From NCBI GenBank assembly GCA_947585595.1, contig CANPXB010000009.1:1-49182 (forward strand): a stretch of 49,182 nucleotides of DNA. The letters are read 5' to 3'. Position numbers and translations under genes: made by a program. This document shows, in pieces, positions 1-8,923 of this stretch. How positions within the stretch are numbered: position 1 is the stretch's first letter; the number at the start of each line of letters is the position of its first letter. The notes below the pieces were generated by a model, which ran no database searches, had not been told where the DNA came from, and saw nothing but the letters and a program-made list of their open reading frames with translations. The stretch comes from an uncultured Bacilli bacterium. Its GTDB lineage: Bacteria > Bacillota_I > Bacilli_A > RF39 > UBA660.

Positions 1-111
1 ACTATTACTAGAACATTGTTCAGGACTAGTAACTGTATCATCAGCAAAAACTGTTACTAATGACATTGTGAGTAAGCATAATGCGAACACAAATAATTTT
101 AAATTTTTCAT
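1..111 (-). CDS. Secreted protein, N-terminal part only (runs off the window)
   Basis: The reading frame starts at the ATG at 111 and continues past base 1, so only about 37 residues are visible. They form a signal peptide: MKNLK, then a hydrophobic stretch (LFVFALCLLTMSLVTVFA), probably cleaved after VFA, followed by a polar segment containing a Cys. A good Shine-Dalgarno (GGAGAGG) lies just upstream. The segment coding for LLTMSLVTV is nearly identical in DNA to the start of the beta-helix-type gene ending at 6719, so the two are probably paralogues. Function of the mature protein cannot be seen. Confidence 0.6.
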   Translation of the reverse strand, partial: MKNLKLFVFALCLLTMSLVTVFADDTVTSPEQCSSNS

Positions 112-174
112 AATATCCTCTCCCTTTCTTAAAATTGTTTGCTTTTAAACAAATTAATCTCCTTTCTATAGTTA

Positions 175-203
175 ATTATATTATCATGATTCTAAAAAGT
201 CAA
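175..203 (-). promoter_or_regulatory. Promoter of the secreted-protein gene at 111
   Basis: On the minus strand TTGACT (198-203) and TATAAT (175-180) are separated by exactly 17 bases, a sigma-A-type promoter. The ~60-base 5' leader contains a small hairpin (TTGTTT / GCAAACAA) before the ribosome-binding site. Confidence 0.7.
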
Positions 204-266
204 CATTAAGTATTGGTTTTTTTATAAAAATTAATACCAATTATTAGAAAAACTAAGCTTATTTCC

Positions 267-1586
267 TTAATTATTCCAATATTTTAAATTAATTGTCTCA
301 TTTTCACAATCACTTGACCTATCTATTACATCTCTTTGCTTATAAACACATAGGGTTAAAACATTTTCATTTTCTCTATATATTTTAAATGCTGGATTAG
401 TAATAGTTGAGTGGTTCATCTCTGAGAACTTAAGCTGTAATTTAAGCTTCTCATCATGGGCGTAGTCAATAAAATGTAAAATATTATCTTGACTAGTTAA
501 ATATGCGACAAAAGATCCTCTTTCCATTATTTGATTAACTCTTTCTAAGTTTAAGAATTCTCTTCCATCATTCATACGATATATTTTATAGTCAGTAAAT
601 TCTTCACTACCTACTATTCTATCTCTACCCGTCTTTATATAGTATGTCATATTATCATTACGCCATACATCATAAATAATATCATTACTATCTATTGATA
701 CTTTTTTATTTTCTTTTAAATCATATACATACCAAACATCATCCTTACAAAGGATATAATACTTAGTATCTGAATCATAATTAATAGATTTATATTCAAA
801 TGGTAATACTTCCGTAATAGTACCATCTTCATCTATATGGATTAAACCCCATTTATAGTTTTCCATATTTTTAACTATAAACCTATTATTTTCTCCATTA
901 GATTTCTCTTTATCTTCATCATAAGTACTATCTTTTATATCAGCATACTTAGCTAATATCTTTCTATCTTCCATTAAAAATTGATATAAATAGATAGTTC
1001 TAGCATATCCATCCTCCCCATATTTCTTATCTTGTTCTATTGAATCATCAACAAAACCAAACTTATCATAGATATTACCCATAGTATGTTGTTCTTCTAA
1101 CCTAGTTAAAGGATCTTTATTTATAATATTATATTCATCATATCCCCCAAAAGCTTTATTACAATCTCTTTCGGTATTAATACATTTATAAGCTCCTACT
1201 AATTCATACTTACTATCATAGTAATATAATAAACCTCTATGTTTATCTTCTTTACTATAATTATCTTCTGGTATTTCATAATCTGTAGGTACTACAGGTA
1301 AATCTGGTCTTGCTTCAGGATTCTTTCTAGCTACCCAAATCGGAACTAACTCTTCCCCTTTAATCGCATTTCTTTCATATTTACGATATACATACCCTAA
1401 AGATATATATTCTTCTACTACTCCATCATCATAATCTCTAACAGCGTGGATAGCAAGTAACAAAGGTTTACTATGCGTATATCTTACATAATTAAAGATA
1501 AATAATATTCCCCATAATATAGCTATTATTAAAATAGCTATCTCTATTTTCTTCTTATTTGATAATTTAATTGGTTCTTGATACAT
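267..1586 (-). CDS. Membrane-anchored protein of unknown function (439 aa)
   Basis: No family recognised. Residues 1-12 are polar and basic, then one hydrophobic helix (about 14-35: IAILIIAILWGILFIFNY) anchors the protein, leaving about 400 residues outside the membrane. The external part is rich in Tyr, Asp and Glu and has stretches such as KYYILCKDDVWYVYDLKENK that look like beta strands, possibly a beta-propeller or a WG-repeat-like fold; this is only an impression. It follows the next upstream unknown gene by 9 bases, so it is probably last in the comN-rel-dtd operon. Confidence 0.6.
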   Translation of the reverse strand: MYQEPIKLSNKKKIEIAILIIAILWGILFIFNYVRYTHSKPLLLAIHAVRDYDDGVVEEYISLGYVYRKYERNAIKGEELVPIWVARKNPEARPDLPVVPTDYEIPEDNYSKEDKHRGLLYYYDSKYELVGAYKCINTERDCNKAFGGYDEYNIINKDPLTRLEEQHTMGNIYDKFGFVDDSIEQDKKYGEDGYARTIYLYQFLMEDRKILAKYADIKDSTYDEDKEKSNGENNRFIVKNMENYKWGLIHIDEDGTITEVLPFEYKSINYDSDTKYYILCKDDVWYVYDLKENKKVSIDSNDIIYDVWRNDNMTYYIKTGRDRIVGSEEFTDYKIYRMNDGREFLNLERVNQIMERGSFVAYLTSQDNILHFIDYAHDEKLKLQLKFSEMNHSTITNPAFKIYRENENVLTLCVYKQRDVIDRSSDCENETINLKYWNN

Positions 1587-1595
1587 TTAAAACAC

Positions 1596-2360
1596 CTATC
1601 TTTCACTTGATATAACACTTTCTACTAAATAAAATGAATTATCACTTCTTTTAAAAGTATGTTCATATAATACTCCATCCCTTTTAATAATATCATCTTC
1701 TATGTAATACGGAATAGTACTCTCTTCCGTATTACATATATTAGGACTAAAGTAACTTAAACATCTTTGGTTATTAGTTAATTCTATTTTTAAATAGTAT
1801 TCTCTTATTACTATCTTATCTTTAGTTTCATAAGCATCTTTAATTGTTCTATAAGATATAAATTCTTTTTTATAATCATTTACTAAGCAATAGTACTTAG
1901 TACCATCATTCTTACATGTATATCCTTCATATTCTATTTTAGGATATGTCATTTCTCTTTCAATATTAAAGTATTTCTTATTATATTCATTAAATACTTT
2001 ATTATCAATAACTATTATGTTACATAATGAATTTGAAGTAAAAAAGATTTTCTTATTTACTTCACAAGTTATTTTCTTTGGTTTAACTTGTATTTTATTA
2101 TAATCTTCATCATTTAAAACAGATAAAGTAAATGTAATAAGTTCTTCATCACTAAGTTCATTAGGTATAACTTTAGCTTTTCTTAAATCATTATCTAAAC
2201 GATCATTCAAAATTATTACCGTTGGATCATTTAGTTCTAATTCGGTACGTGAAAGTATCTGTTCTAAACTATATCTTACTTTACCAAAGATAATAATGAC
2301 TAATAAGAATATTATTATTAGTATTCCTGTTAAAGTTATGGTCTTTAATACATCTTTCAC
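1596..2360 (-). CDS. Membrane-anchored protein of unknown function (254 aa)
   Basis: No family recognised. A single N-terminal hydrophobic helix (about residues 10-28, LTGILIIIFLLVIIIFG) is followed by a soluble, Lys/Asn/Tyr-rich region with several Cys residues. Topology resembles the next gene downstream (single anchor, external domain). It starts 14 bases after the dtd stop codon and is likely co-transcribed with it. Confidence 0.6.
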   Translation of the reverse strand: MKDVLKTITLTGILIIIFLLVIIIFGKVRYSLEQILSRTELELNDPTVIILNDRLDNDLRKAKVIPNELSDEELITFTLSVLNDEDYNKIQVKPKKITCEVNKKIFFTSNSLCNIIVIDNKVFNEYNKKYFNIEREMTYPKIEYEGYTCKNDGTKYYCLVNDYKKEFISYRTIKDAYETKDKIVIREYYLKIELTNNQRCLSYFSPNICNTEESTIPYYIEDDIIKRDGVLYEHTFKRSDNSFYLVESVISSER

Positions 2361-2374
2361 GTCTCACCTTCTTA

Positions 2375-2815
2375 CTACATATCAGTATCAATAATGATGG
2401 TACATGGTCCATCATTATTTATTGATACTTTCATATCTGCTCCAAATACTCCTTCTTTAGTTGGTACTATATTATTAAGTAATCTATTAAATTCTTCATA
2501 CATTGGTTTAGCTTTATCTCCCCCTAGTGCTTTTATATAACTAGGACGATTCCCTTTTCTAACATCACCATATAAAGTAAATTGTGATATTGATAGTATT
2601 TCTCCCTTTATATCAATAACACTTTTATTCATAACACCATTCTCATCATCAAAGACTCTTAAATTAGTTATCTTCTTTACACAGTATTCTATTTCTTTTA
2701 TAGTATCTGTCTCTGTAAACCCTACTAAGACATTTAAACCATTCTTTATTTCCCCAACTGTTTTACCATCAACATCTACTTTCGAAGAAGTAACTCTTTG
2801 TACAACGCATCTCAT
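2375..2815 (-). CDS. dtd: D-aminoacyl-tRNA deacylase
   Basis: This 146-residue protein removes D-amino acids wrongly loaded on tRNA. It matches Dtd over its length: MRCVVQRV start, the SQFTLYGD motif near residue 78 and a C-terminal NDGPCTIIIDT stretch that is a variant of the family's NDGPVT motif. It overlaps the end of rel by four bases (ATGA), the usual Firmicutes order rel-dtd. The overlap also shows that TGA is a stop codon here. Confidence 0.95.
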   Translation of the reverse strand: MRCVVQRVTSSKVDVDGKTVGEIKNGLNVLVGFTETDTIKEIEYCVKKITNLRVFDDENGVMNKSVIDIKGEILSISQFTLYGDVRKGNRPSYIKALGGDKAKPMYEEFNRLLNNIVPTKEGVFGADMKVSINNDGPCTIIIDTDM

Positions 2816-4980
2816 AATCTATGTCCTCTTCCTACTTCCATAACAAAATTCAATGATTTTAAATCACTAATAAAGTTATCTAATTCTTCTGAGTTATTAG
2901 TTTTAACTGTTAAAGTATATAAAGTAGCTGTATCTTCTTCAGTTGTTTTAACTGCTTCAATGTAAACATCTTTTTGTGATGCTTTCGTAATAATATCTAA
3001 TAATTGGTTCTTACCTTTAACTACTTTAATATAAATATCAGTTAAATAAGAAGCATCACTAGCCATATTCCACTCGACATCTATTAAACGATTACTATTT
3101 TTAATATTAATACAATCAGCTTTATGAACTGTAATACCTTCTCCTTTAGTAATATAACCAACTATCTTATCGCCCTTAACTGGTTTACAACAACTAGCTA
3201 TAGTTACTAAGATATCATCAGTACCAGCTACTAAGATATCTCCTTTAATAGCTTTACTATTATCCGTAATTCTATTAGCCACTTTACCTAAATAGATATC
3301 CACAACATCTTTCTTATCAGCATAGATTAAATCTAAGATATATCCCGCTGTAAATCTTAAAGATCCGAGTGACAGATATAATTCATCAATATCTGTCATA
3401 TGAGTATCTTTAAGAATTTTACTTATATTTTCTTCCGTTAATACTTCATTAAAAGATAATTTTCTTTTTCTTATCTCTTTTTCAAGCATTTCTTTACCCA
3501 TATTAATATAGTTAACACGATCTTGTTTACTAAAATAAGACTTAATCTTACCTTTAGCTTGACTAGTTTTAACAAAATTTAACCAATCTTTATTTGGATT
3601 AGCTTCTTTACCTGTATTGATTTTAACTATATCACCATCTTGTAATTCGTAGTCGAGTGGCACAATTTGGTCATTAACGATTGCTCCAATTGTTCTATCT
3701 CCTACGCCACTATGAATACGATAAGCAAAATCAATAGGAGTTGCTCCCTTAGGTAACTCTAAAACATCTCCTTTAGGAGTATAACAATATATTAAATCAC
3801 TTAATAATTCATCACTTAAATTATTAGCAAACTCAGTATCAGATGAAACTTCTTTATTAGCATCAATAATATTTCTAAACATCTCTAACTTATGTTCCAT
3901 CATACTTTGTATTTTAACAGAACCCTTTTCTTTATAAGACCAGTGAGAAGCAATACCTTTCTCAGCTATCTCATCCATTTCATAAGTTCTAACTTGAACT
4001 TCAAATAAATGACCATCTGGTCCAAATACTGTGGTATGTAAACTTTGATACATATTCTCTTTAGGATTAGCTATATAATCTTTAAATCTTTTAGGCATTG
4101 GTCTAAACTTACTATGAATTAAACCAATAGTTAAATAACAATCTTGTTCTGTATCAACAAATACTCTCAAAGCTAAAATATCATAGATATCATTCCATCT
4201 TTTACCATTATCCATTTTATTATATAAACTATGGACTGATTTAACTCTTCCTTTTATTTTAAAATTAATGCCATTTTGGGTAAGAATATCAGAAATACTT
4301 TGCTTCATCTCACTAAGTAATTCATTTAATTCTTCCCTAGATGCATCTAATTTTTCCAAAATGTCATTATAAACATCTGGTTTAGTATATTTTAAACATA
4401 AATCTTCTAGTTCACTTTTAATACTATTAATACCTAATCTATGAGCAATAGGTATTAAAACACTAGTTGTTTCATTAGCTTTTTGTTTTTGTTCTTCTAC
4501 TGATAAAGCATATATGGTTCTCATATTATGTAATCTATCAGCTAACTTAATAAACAAAACTCTAACATCTTCTGATAAACCAACTAATACTTTTCTTAAA
4601 TAAGCTGCTGATGAATCCTTTTCATCAGATAGCTCTAATTTATTAATCTTACTAATACTTGTTACTATATTAGCAATCTCATCCCCAAATTCATCTCTTA
4701 TCTCAGTAATAGTTGCTTCACTATGATTAACAGTTTCGTGTAATAATGCACAAGCAATAGTTATATAATCAACATTTAAGTCACATAAAATATTAGCGAC
4801 TTCAAGTGGATGCGTAATATACGCATCCCCATTACGTCTAAACTTTCCACTATGTTTATCTAAAGCAAAGCCATAAGCTTTATTAATAACTTCTAATTCA
4901 CTATCTTTTTTTATAAACTTCTTAACTTTATCATATAGTTCATCATAGGTAATCGGTTTTTCATGCAGATTTTCATTCAT
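2812..4980 (-). CDS. rel: Rel (p)ppGpp synthetase with a degraded hydrolase motif
   Basis: The 722-residue protein has the long RSH layout: HD hydrolase domain (about 30-190), synthetase domain (about 230-360), TGS (about 400-460) and C-terminal ACT (about 650-722). The synthetase keeps MPKRFKDYIA, YQSLHTTV and EVQVRT; the RFKD signature is that of bifunctional Rel/SpoT rather than RelA (EFDD). In the hydrolase domain R48, H57 and DRLHN are kept, but the usual HDVVEDT is HETVNHS (residues 81-87), replacing a metal ligand and the catalytic Glu-Asp pair. Hydrolysis is therefore probably lost or weak. Start chosen at 4980 behind AGGAGG. Operon: comN-like, rel, dtd. Confidence 0.93.
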   Translation of the reverse strand: MNENLHEKPITYDELYDKVKKFIKKDSELEVINKAYGFALDKHSGKFRRNGDAYITHPLEVANILCDLNVDYITIACALLHETVNHSEATITEIRDEFGDEIANIVTSISKINKLELSDEKDSSAAYLRKVLVGLSEDVRVLFIKLADRLHNMRTIYALSVEEQKQKANETTSVLIPIAHRLGINSIKSELEDLCLKYTKPDVYNDILEKLDASREELNELLSEMKQSISDILTQNGINFKIKGRVKSVHSLYNKMDNGKRWNDIYDILALRVFVDTEQDCYLTIGLIHSKFRPMPKRFKDYIANPKENMYQSLHTTVFGPDGHLFEVQVRTYEMDEIAEKGIASHWSYKEKGSVKIQSMMEHKLEMFRNIIDANKEVSSDTEFANNLSDELLSDLIYCYTPKGDVLELPKGATPIDFAYRIHSGVGDRTIGAIVNDQIVPLDYELQDGDIVKINTGKEANPNKDWLNFVKTSQAKGKIKSYFSKQDRVNYINMGKEMLEKEIRKRKLSFNEVLTEENISKILKDTHMTDIDELYLSLGSLRFTAGYILDLIYADKKDVVDIYLGKVANRITDNSKAIKGDILVAGTDDILVTIASCCKPVKGDKIVGYITKGEGITVHKADCINIKNSNRLIDVEWNMASDASYLTDIYIKVVKGKNQLLDIITKASQKDVYIEAVKTTEEDTATLYTLTVKTNNSEELDNFISDLKSLNFVMEVGRGHRL

Positions 4981-4995
4981 TTTGTCTTCCTCCTA

Positions 4996-5292
4996 CTAAT
5001 TATCTTTTAATTTAGGCAAATCAATAACTTCTATTTTATCATTATCAGGCATATGTATTTTATGATAGTACTTCATAATTTCAATATTAGGTGTATTTAA
5101 TATATCATCAACCATATCACATAGTTCTAATCCTACACTCTTATTCCATTTATTAAAACGCATATAATCCCAAATATCTATCTCATTAATACTTTTATAA
5201 CCTTCTTTATGTACCCTTTTCTTCTTACTACGTAAAGCAGGTAATATTCTTTTATATAATTCCTCTTGTGACTCAAATACTATCTCTTCCAT
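4996..5292 (-). CDS. ComN-like post-transcriptional regulator
   Basis: A 98-residue soluble protein. The central part (KEGYKSINEIDIWDYM, then Lys/Trp-rich, then ELCDMVDDILNT) resembles the ComN/YrzD family of small Bacilli proteins, in which ComN of Bacillus subtilis acts on late competence mRNA localisation. The assignment rests on remembered family pattern and size. It is first in the rel operon, 16 bases before rel. Confidence 0.5.
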   Translation of the reverse strand: MEEIVFESQEELYKRILPALRSKKKRVHKEGYKSINEIDIWDYMRFNKWNKSVGLELCDMVDDILNTPNIEIMKYYHKIHMPDNDKIEVIDLPKLKDN

Positions 5293-5324
5293 ATAATCAC
5301 CTAAATAAACCCCTTACTAGACCT

Positions 5325-5330
5325 ATTATA
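5325..5330 (-). promoter_or_regulatory. -10 box for the comN-rel-dtd operon
   Basis: TATAAT on the minus strand about 33 bases ahead of the comN-like start; no convincing -35. The 73-base gap to the flippase gene is a divergent promoter region. Confidence 0.45.
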
Positions 5331-5365
5331 TAACAAAATAAAAAACTAATAAAGGAGAAAAGACT

Positions 5366-6652
5366 ACGAAAAATAATTTTTGGAAATCAACTTTTATCTT
5401 ACTTATTGGTGGTTGTTTAACCAAAATAATTGGTTTAATAATTAAAATAATTTATACCAGATTACTTGGTATAAATGGTATTAGTTTATATTCATTAATA
5501 TCTCCAACTTATTCTCTACTAATGAGTTTAGCATCATTTAACATGATAATCTCCATTAGTAAGAGAATAAGTTCTAATATAAATAGTAAAAAAGTCTTAA
5601 TAAATTCCTGTTATATAATGTTTACTTTAAACATCCTCTTAATAAGTATTATGTTTTTAAGTTCCAAGTTCATTAGTAATAGTTTACTTAAAAACCATAA
5701 TACTTATTACCCCCTCCTTGCTTGTTCTATAACATTACCATTTATATCCCTTGGTTATATTATCAAAGGTTACTTCTATGGTAAACAAAACATGACTCCT
5801 CATATGGTAAGTAATGTTTTAGAACAACTATTTAGATTATTTATTATAACTTTATTATTACCTAAAGTTCTAAAATACGGTTTAGTCTTCTCTGTTACTA
5901 TCTTCATCTTATTTAATATCTTAAGTGAATCATTCTCTATCCTAGTCTTTATCTTCTTCTTACCTAAACACATAAAAATAACTAAACAAGATCTTAAATT
6001 CGATTATCATGAAACAAAAGAAATACTAGGTATCTCTATTCCATCCGTATCAGGAAGATTACTAGGTAATATTGGGTTTTTCCTAGAACCAATCTTACTT
6101 ACTAACATCTTACTATATAAAGGAAGTTCACTTAATTACATCACTAATGAATATGGTATCTATAATGCTTATGCTATAAGTACCTTACTCTTCCCTTCTT
6201 TTTTTATTACAGCAATTAGTAATGCTCTATTACCCGAGATATCTAAAGAATATAGTAAAAATAACTATTCCATGGTCAAAAAAAGAATCAAAGAGTCCTT
6301 ACTTATCTCCGCCCTTATTGGTTTATTATGTACAACCTTCGTCTTCATCTTCCGTCACCCTATTCTAAAATTACTATATAATACAACTTCCGGAAGTAAC
6401 TACATTGCATTATTAAGTCCCTTCTTTGTTCTATTCTATTTAGAGTCCCCTCTAAATAGTATCTTAGTCGGATTAAATAAAGTTAAAACATGTATGTTAA
6501 TCAGTACTACTGGTATTATTCTTAAACTATTATGTATCATCATCTTCGGTTTATTAAACTTCAAAATCTATTCTTTAATCATCTCTGAGATTATTAATAT
6601 CTCTTATGTAACCATCTTAAACTTCTTAACATTAAAAAAGATAAAAATATAA
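5366..6652 (+). CDS. SpoVB/MurJ-like MOP-superfamily flippase, apparent ACG start
   Basis: Polytopic membrane protein (428 residues, about 12 helices) of the polysaccharide/lipid flippase group. The first in-frame ATG (5522) would remove the first helix. The frame is open upstream and codes for KNNFWKSTFILLIGGCLTKI then IIYTRLLGINGISLY, the normal start of SpoVB-like proteins. At 5366 an ACG sits 8 bases after GGAG (5354-5357), exactly where an ATG should be. No ATG, GTG or TTG occurs in frame between them, so either ACG is used as start or this copy carries an ATG-to-ACG change. Probable substrate: an undecaprenyl-linked glycan; not provable here. Confidence 0.8.
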   Translation, partial: TKNNFWKSTFILLIGGCLTKIIGLIIKIIYTRLLGINGISLYSLISPTYSLLMSLASFNMIISISKRISSNINSKKVLINSCYIMFTLNILLISIMFLSSKFISNSLLKNHNTYYPLLACSITLPFISLGYIIKGYFYGKQNMTPHMVSNVLEQLFRLFIITLLLPKVLKYGLVFSVTIFILFNILSESFSILVFIFFLPKHIKITKQDLKFDYHETKEILGISIPSVSGRLLGNIGFFLEPILLTNILLYKGSSLNYITNEYGIYNAYAISTLLFPSFFITAISNALLPEISKEYSKNNYSMVKKRIKESLLISALIGLLCTTFVFIFRHPILKLLYNTTSGSNYIALLSPFFVLFYLESPLNSILVGLNKVKTCMLISTTGIILKLLCIIIFGLLNFKIYSLIISEIINISYVTILNFLTLKKIKI

Positions 6653-6713
6653 AAAAGAATGTTTCTGGCAAATCTAGGATTAATCCCAGATTTGCCAAGC
6701 ATCTCTTTTTTTA
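6650..6713. terminator. Bidirectional terminator between convergent genes
   Basis: Perfect 9-bp stem GGCAAATCT / AGATTTGCC (6667-6696), extended outward by A-rich and T-rich arms (AAAAAAGA ... TCTTTTTTT), so it works for the flippase gene and for the convergent gene ending at 6719. Confidence 0.85.
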
Positions 6714-6718
6714 TTGTT

Positions 6719-7867
6719 TTATCCATTTAATACTGTTGCATTTCCAACTAGATCTTTTTCTGCTTCAGAAGCTTTTACTAATAAGCCATCGTCACCTTTT
6801 ACGTCACCAACTAATGCACCTTTAAATGTTCCAGATTTAACCATTCCAGGATGTTTTTCTAAAAATTCTTTATTTGGTACATGTAGTGCTGGAATTCTAT
6901 CGCCTTTTGCATTTTCTCCAGATGTAACTGTTGCATCAGCAATACTATAAGTTCCTTTTATACCATCGAACCATATAGCTTCATATACATCATCTTCAGA
7001 TATGATTTCAGTTTCTTTTCCTTTAATTGTTAAAGCATTTGTATAATCTTCATCTGCTTCTTTAACCCAAATTGTTGAATTACTTGCAGCTTTTACAGTA
7101 CCTGCATTTATGTTTAATGTTCCGTTTTGTAGTATGAAAGTAGCACTATCACCAGTTGTTTCATAGTTTCCACCATTAACATTAACTACTGCTTTTCCTG
7201 CATCTAATATAACTAAACTAGATGCTCCTTTTACTGTAGCATTTAAGTTAACTGTTAAATTGTCAGCTTTATTAGCTGTACAATTAATCAATTCACCAAC
7301 TAAGCCTTCCCATTTACCATTAATATTAACTACTGTTTTTTCTGTAGCGTCAGTTACTTCAACTACATATAGTTCATCTCTGTCACCTTTAACAGTAACA
7401 TCTTTAGCAATAGTTAATGTAGTAGCTTTATCAGCACCATTAACTTTAATTCTTCCTGCAACACTATTTGGAACCATATCAAGAGTACCATTTTTAATAG
7501 TAACATTGGCACCTTCGACTTGCCATACTCCATTACCACTAAATGTTACAGATTGTTTATTTAAGTTAAGTGTTACATTTGATTTAATAGTTTCATTACT
7601 AACAAAATTAAATGTTTTACCTTTAACGAATACTATTTCTGCTGTTTCGTCATCTTCAACTGAATCAGCAGCATTACTTAAATCATCAAAACATTTATAT
7701 TGTTTGTTTCCTGAGTAATTTACATAAAAATAATTATTTTTACAGCTTTCTTCTGGACCTTCAGCAGCAGAAACTGTTACTAGTGACATTGTGAGTAAGC
7801 CTAGTGGTTGAGGTCCTATATATGGTTGATTTTGTAAGATTTTATAAAAAAATTTAAAAAATTTCAC
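6719..7867 (-). CDS. Secreted beta-helix-like protein with a rearranged 5' end
   Basis: About 360 residues of repeated short strands with regular Val/Ile-Asn/Gly steps (for example VNINGKWEGL, LTVNLNATVKG, AVVNVNGGNYETTG, TLNINAGTVKA), typical of right-handed beta-helix/pectate-lyase-like surface proteins. The signal-peptide core LLTMSLVTVSAA matches the partial gene at 1-111 almost base for base, but the match stops near 7800. Upstream of that point the frame codes for an unrelated segment, there is no ribosome-binding site before the only upstream start (GTG, 7867), and the divergent rpn gene begins 62 bases away. The natural start was probably lost, so this may be silent. No cell-wall anchor motif at the C-terminus. 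Confidence 0.6.
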   Translation of the reverse strand: MKFFKFFYKILQNQPYIGPQPLGLLTMSLVTVSAAEGPEESCKNNYFYVNYSGNKQYKCFDDLSNAADSVEDDETAEIVFVKGKTFNFVSNETIKSNVTLNLNKQSVTFSGNGVWQVEGANVTIKNGTLDMVPNSVAGRIKVNGADKATTLTIAKDVTVKGDRDELYVVEVTDATEKTVVNINGKWEGLVGELINCTANKADNLTVNLNATVKGASSLVILDAGKAVVNVNGGNYETTGDSATFILQNGTLNINAGTVKAASNSTIWVKEADEDYTNALTIKGKETEIISEDDVYEAIWFDGIKGTYSIADATVTSGENAKGDRIPALHVPNKEFLEKHPGMVKSGTFKGALVGDVKGDDGLLVKASEAEKDLVGNATVLNG

Positions 7868-7928
7868 TGAAAAAAAAGGAAATCAGGGGGTGAATGTAGA
7901 ATATATATAGTGAAGGGAGAAAATTTCG

Positions 7929-8831
7929 ATGAATGCAGAAAGCGAAGAAAAATTCGAAAAAATAGAAGAAGTTGAAGATGAAGAAGCCGAAGAAAAATTC
8001 CTACCACTAACAAACGATTATTTATTTCAATCTCTATGGACAGAAGGCAGCATAGAAAGTAAAAAATTCTTATATCGATTTATAAGCAATATAGTTGGAA
8101 TTGATATTAGTAAATTTGAAGTTAAAAATAATGAAATTGGTATTGAAGCAGGAAAAGGTAAAAGAAATAGATTAGATATCCTATTAGAATCATCAGATAA
8201 AAAAATTAAAATAGATATTGAATTAAATACTCAATATTATAAAGGGTTAAGAAATCGAAATGAATCATATTTATATAGAATAGCAGGTAGATACTTCAAA
8301 AGAGGTTCAAAAAATAAATATAAAGATAAAATAACTGTATATCAAGTAAATTTAGATCTTTTTTCATCAAGAGATGATAAAAAGATAGGTATTTCTACAT
8401 ATAGTATGAAAGACAAAGAAAACGACTTAGATTTAAATAGTATTAAAATTATTGATATTTTTATACCAACAATTTGTAAAACGTGGTACAATATTGATAC
8501 AGAGATACAACTAGATTATAAAATGTTTATTGCTAAAAATTATGAAGAAATGGAAAAATATGCAAAAGATAATAAAGAAAGGAGAGCAATTATGGAGGAT
8601 ATAAAAGAAAAAATGAAAACAGACGAGCTATTAGAAAGAATATATGAAGAACAAAAATTCTATAATGAAGAAGTAAAAGTAGATATTGAAAAAAAAGCTC
8701 TTAAAAAGGGCGTTAAAAAAGGTATTAAAAAAGGCCGTGAAGAGGAACGTAAAGAAATAATAAACAAATTAATATCAAGTGGAATGCCTAAAGCAGAAAT
8801 ATCTAAAGTTCTTGGTATACCTGTACTTTAA
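7929..8831 (+). CDS. Rpn-family recombination-promoting nuclease / PD-(D/E)XK transposase-like protein
   Basis: A 300-residue protein. Residues about 24-185 form the Rpn/PD-(D/E)XK domain: it opens FLPLTNDYLFQSLW, and has the nuclease strand pair RLDILLE and IKIDIELNTQ. The C-terminal third is charged coiled coil with KKGVKKGIKKGREEER and ends in a small helix-turn-helix-like tail (LISSGMPKAEISKVLGIP). Start supported by GGGAG 10 bases upstream. Rpn proteins cut DNA and some act in phage defence. The gene contains a strong internal start (next entry). Confidence 0.85.
   Translation: MNAESEEKFEKIEEVEDEEAEEKFLPLTNDYLFQSLWTEGSIESKKFLYRFISNIVGIDISKFEVKNNEIGIEAGKGKRNRLDILLESSDKKIKIDIELNTQYYKGLRNRNESYLYRIAGRYFKRGSKNKYKDKITVYQVNLDLFSSRDDKKIGISTYSMKDKENDLDLNSIKIIDIFIPTICKTWYNIDTEIQLDYKMFIAKNYEEMEKYAKDNKERRAIMEDIKEKMKTDELLERIYEEQKFYNEEVKVDIEKKALKKGVKKGIKKGREEERKEIINKLISSGMPKAEISKVLGIPVL
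8592..8831 (+). CDS. Internal in-frame ORF of rpn: possible RpnS-like intragenic inhibitor (79 aa)
   Basis: Inside the rpn gene, AAAGGAG (8578-8584) precedes an in-frame ATG (8592) by 7 bases. Translation from it gives only the C-terminal region (MEDIKEKMKTDEL ... GMPKAEISKVLGIPVL). The free-standing gene at 8924 starts at the equivalent codon (MKDIKEQ), which argues that this internal start is real. In E. coli, rpn genes are reported to encode a small C-terminal protein in frame that blocks the nuclease; the same role here is inference. Confidence 0.5.
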   Translation: MEDIKEKMKTDELLERIYEEQKFYNEEVKVDIEKKALKKGVKKGIKKGREEERKEIINKLISSGMPKAEISKVLGIPVL

Positions 8832-8923
8832 TTAATATAATAACAATTAAGGTATAACATATATAAGGCAAAAAGCTATAAATAACTTATTAAACTGAAG
8901 ATAGTTAAGAAAGGATGAGTGTT

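Noticed and set aside
7260-7718. 152-aa plus-strand ORF
   Set aside because: Lies wholly opposite the beta-helix gene; low-complexity Ser/Leu/Thr composition typical of an antisense shadow, no ribosome-binding site.
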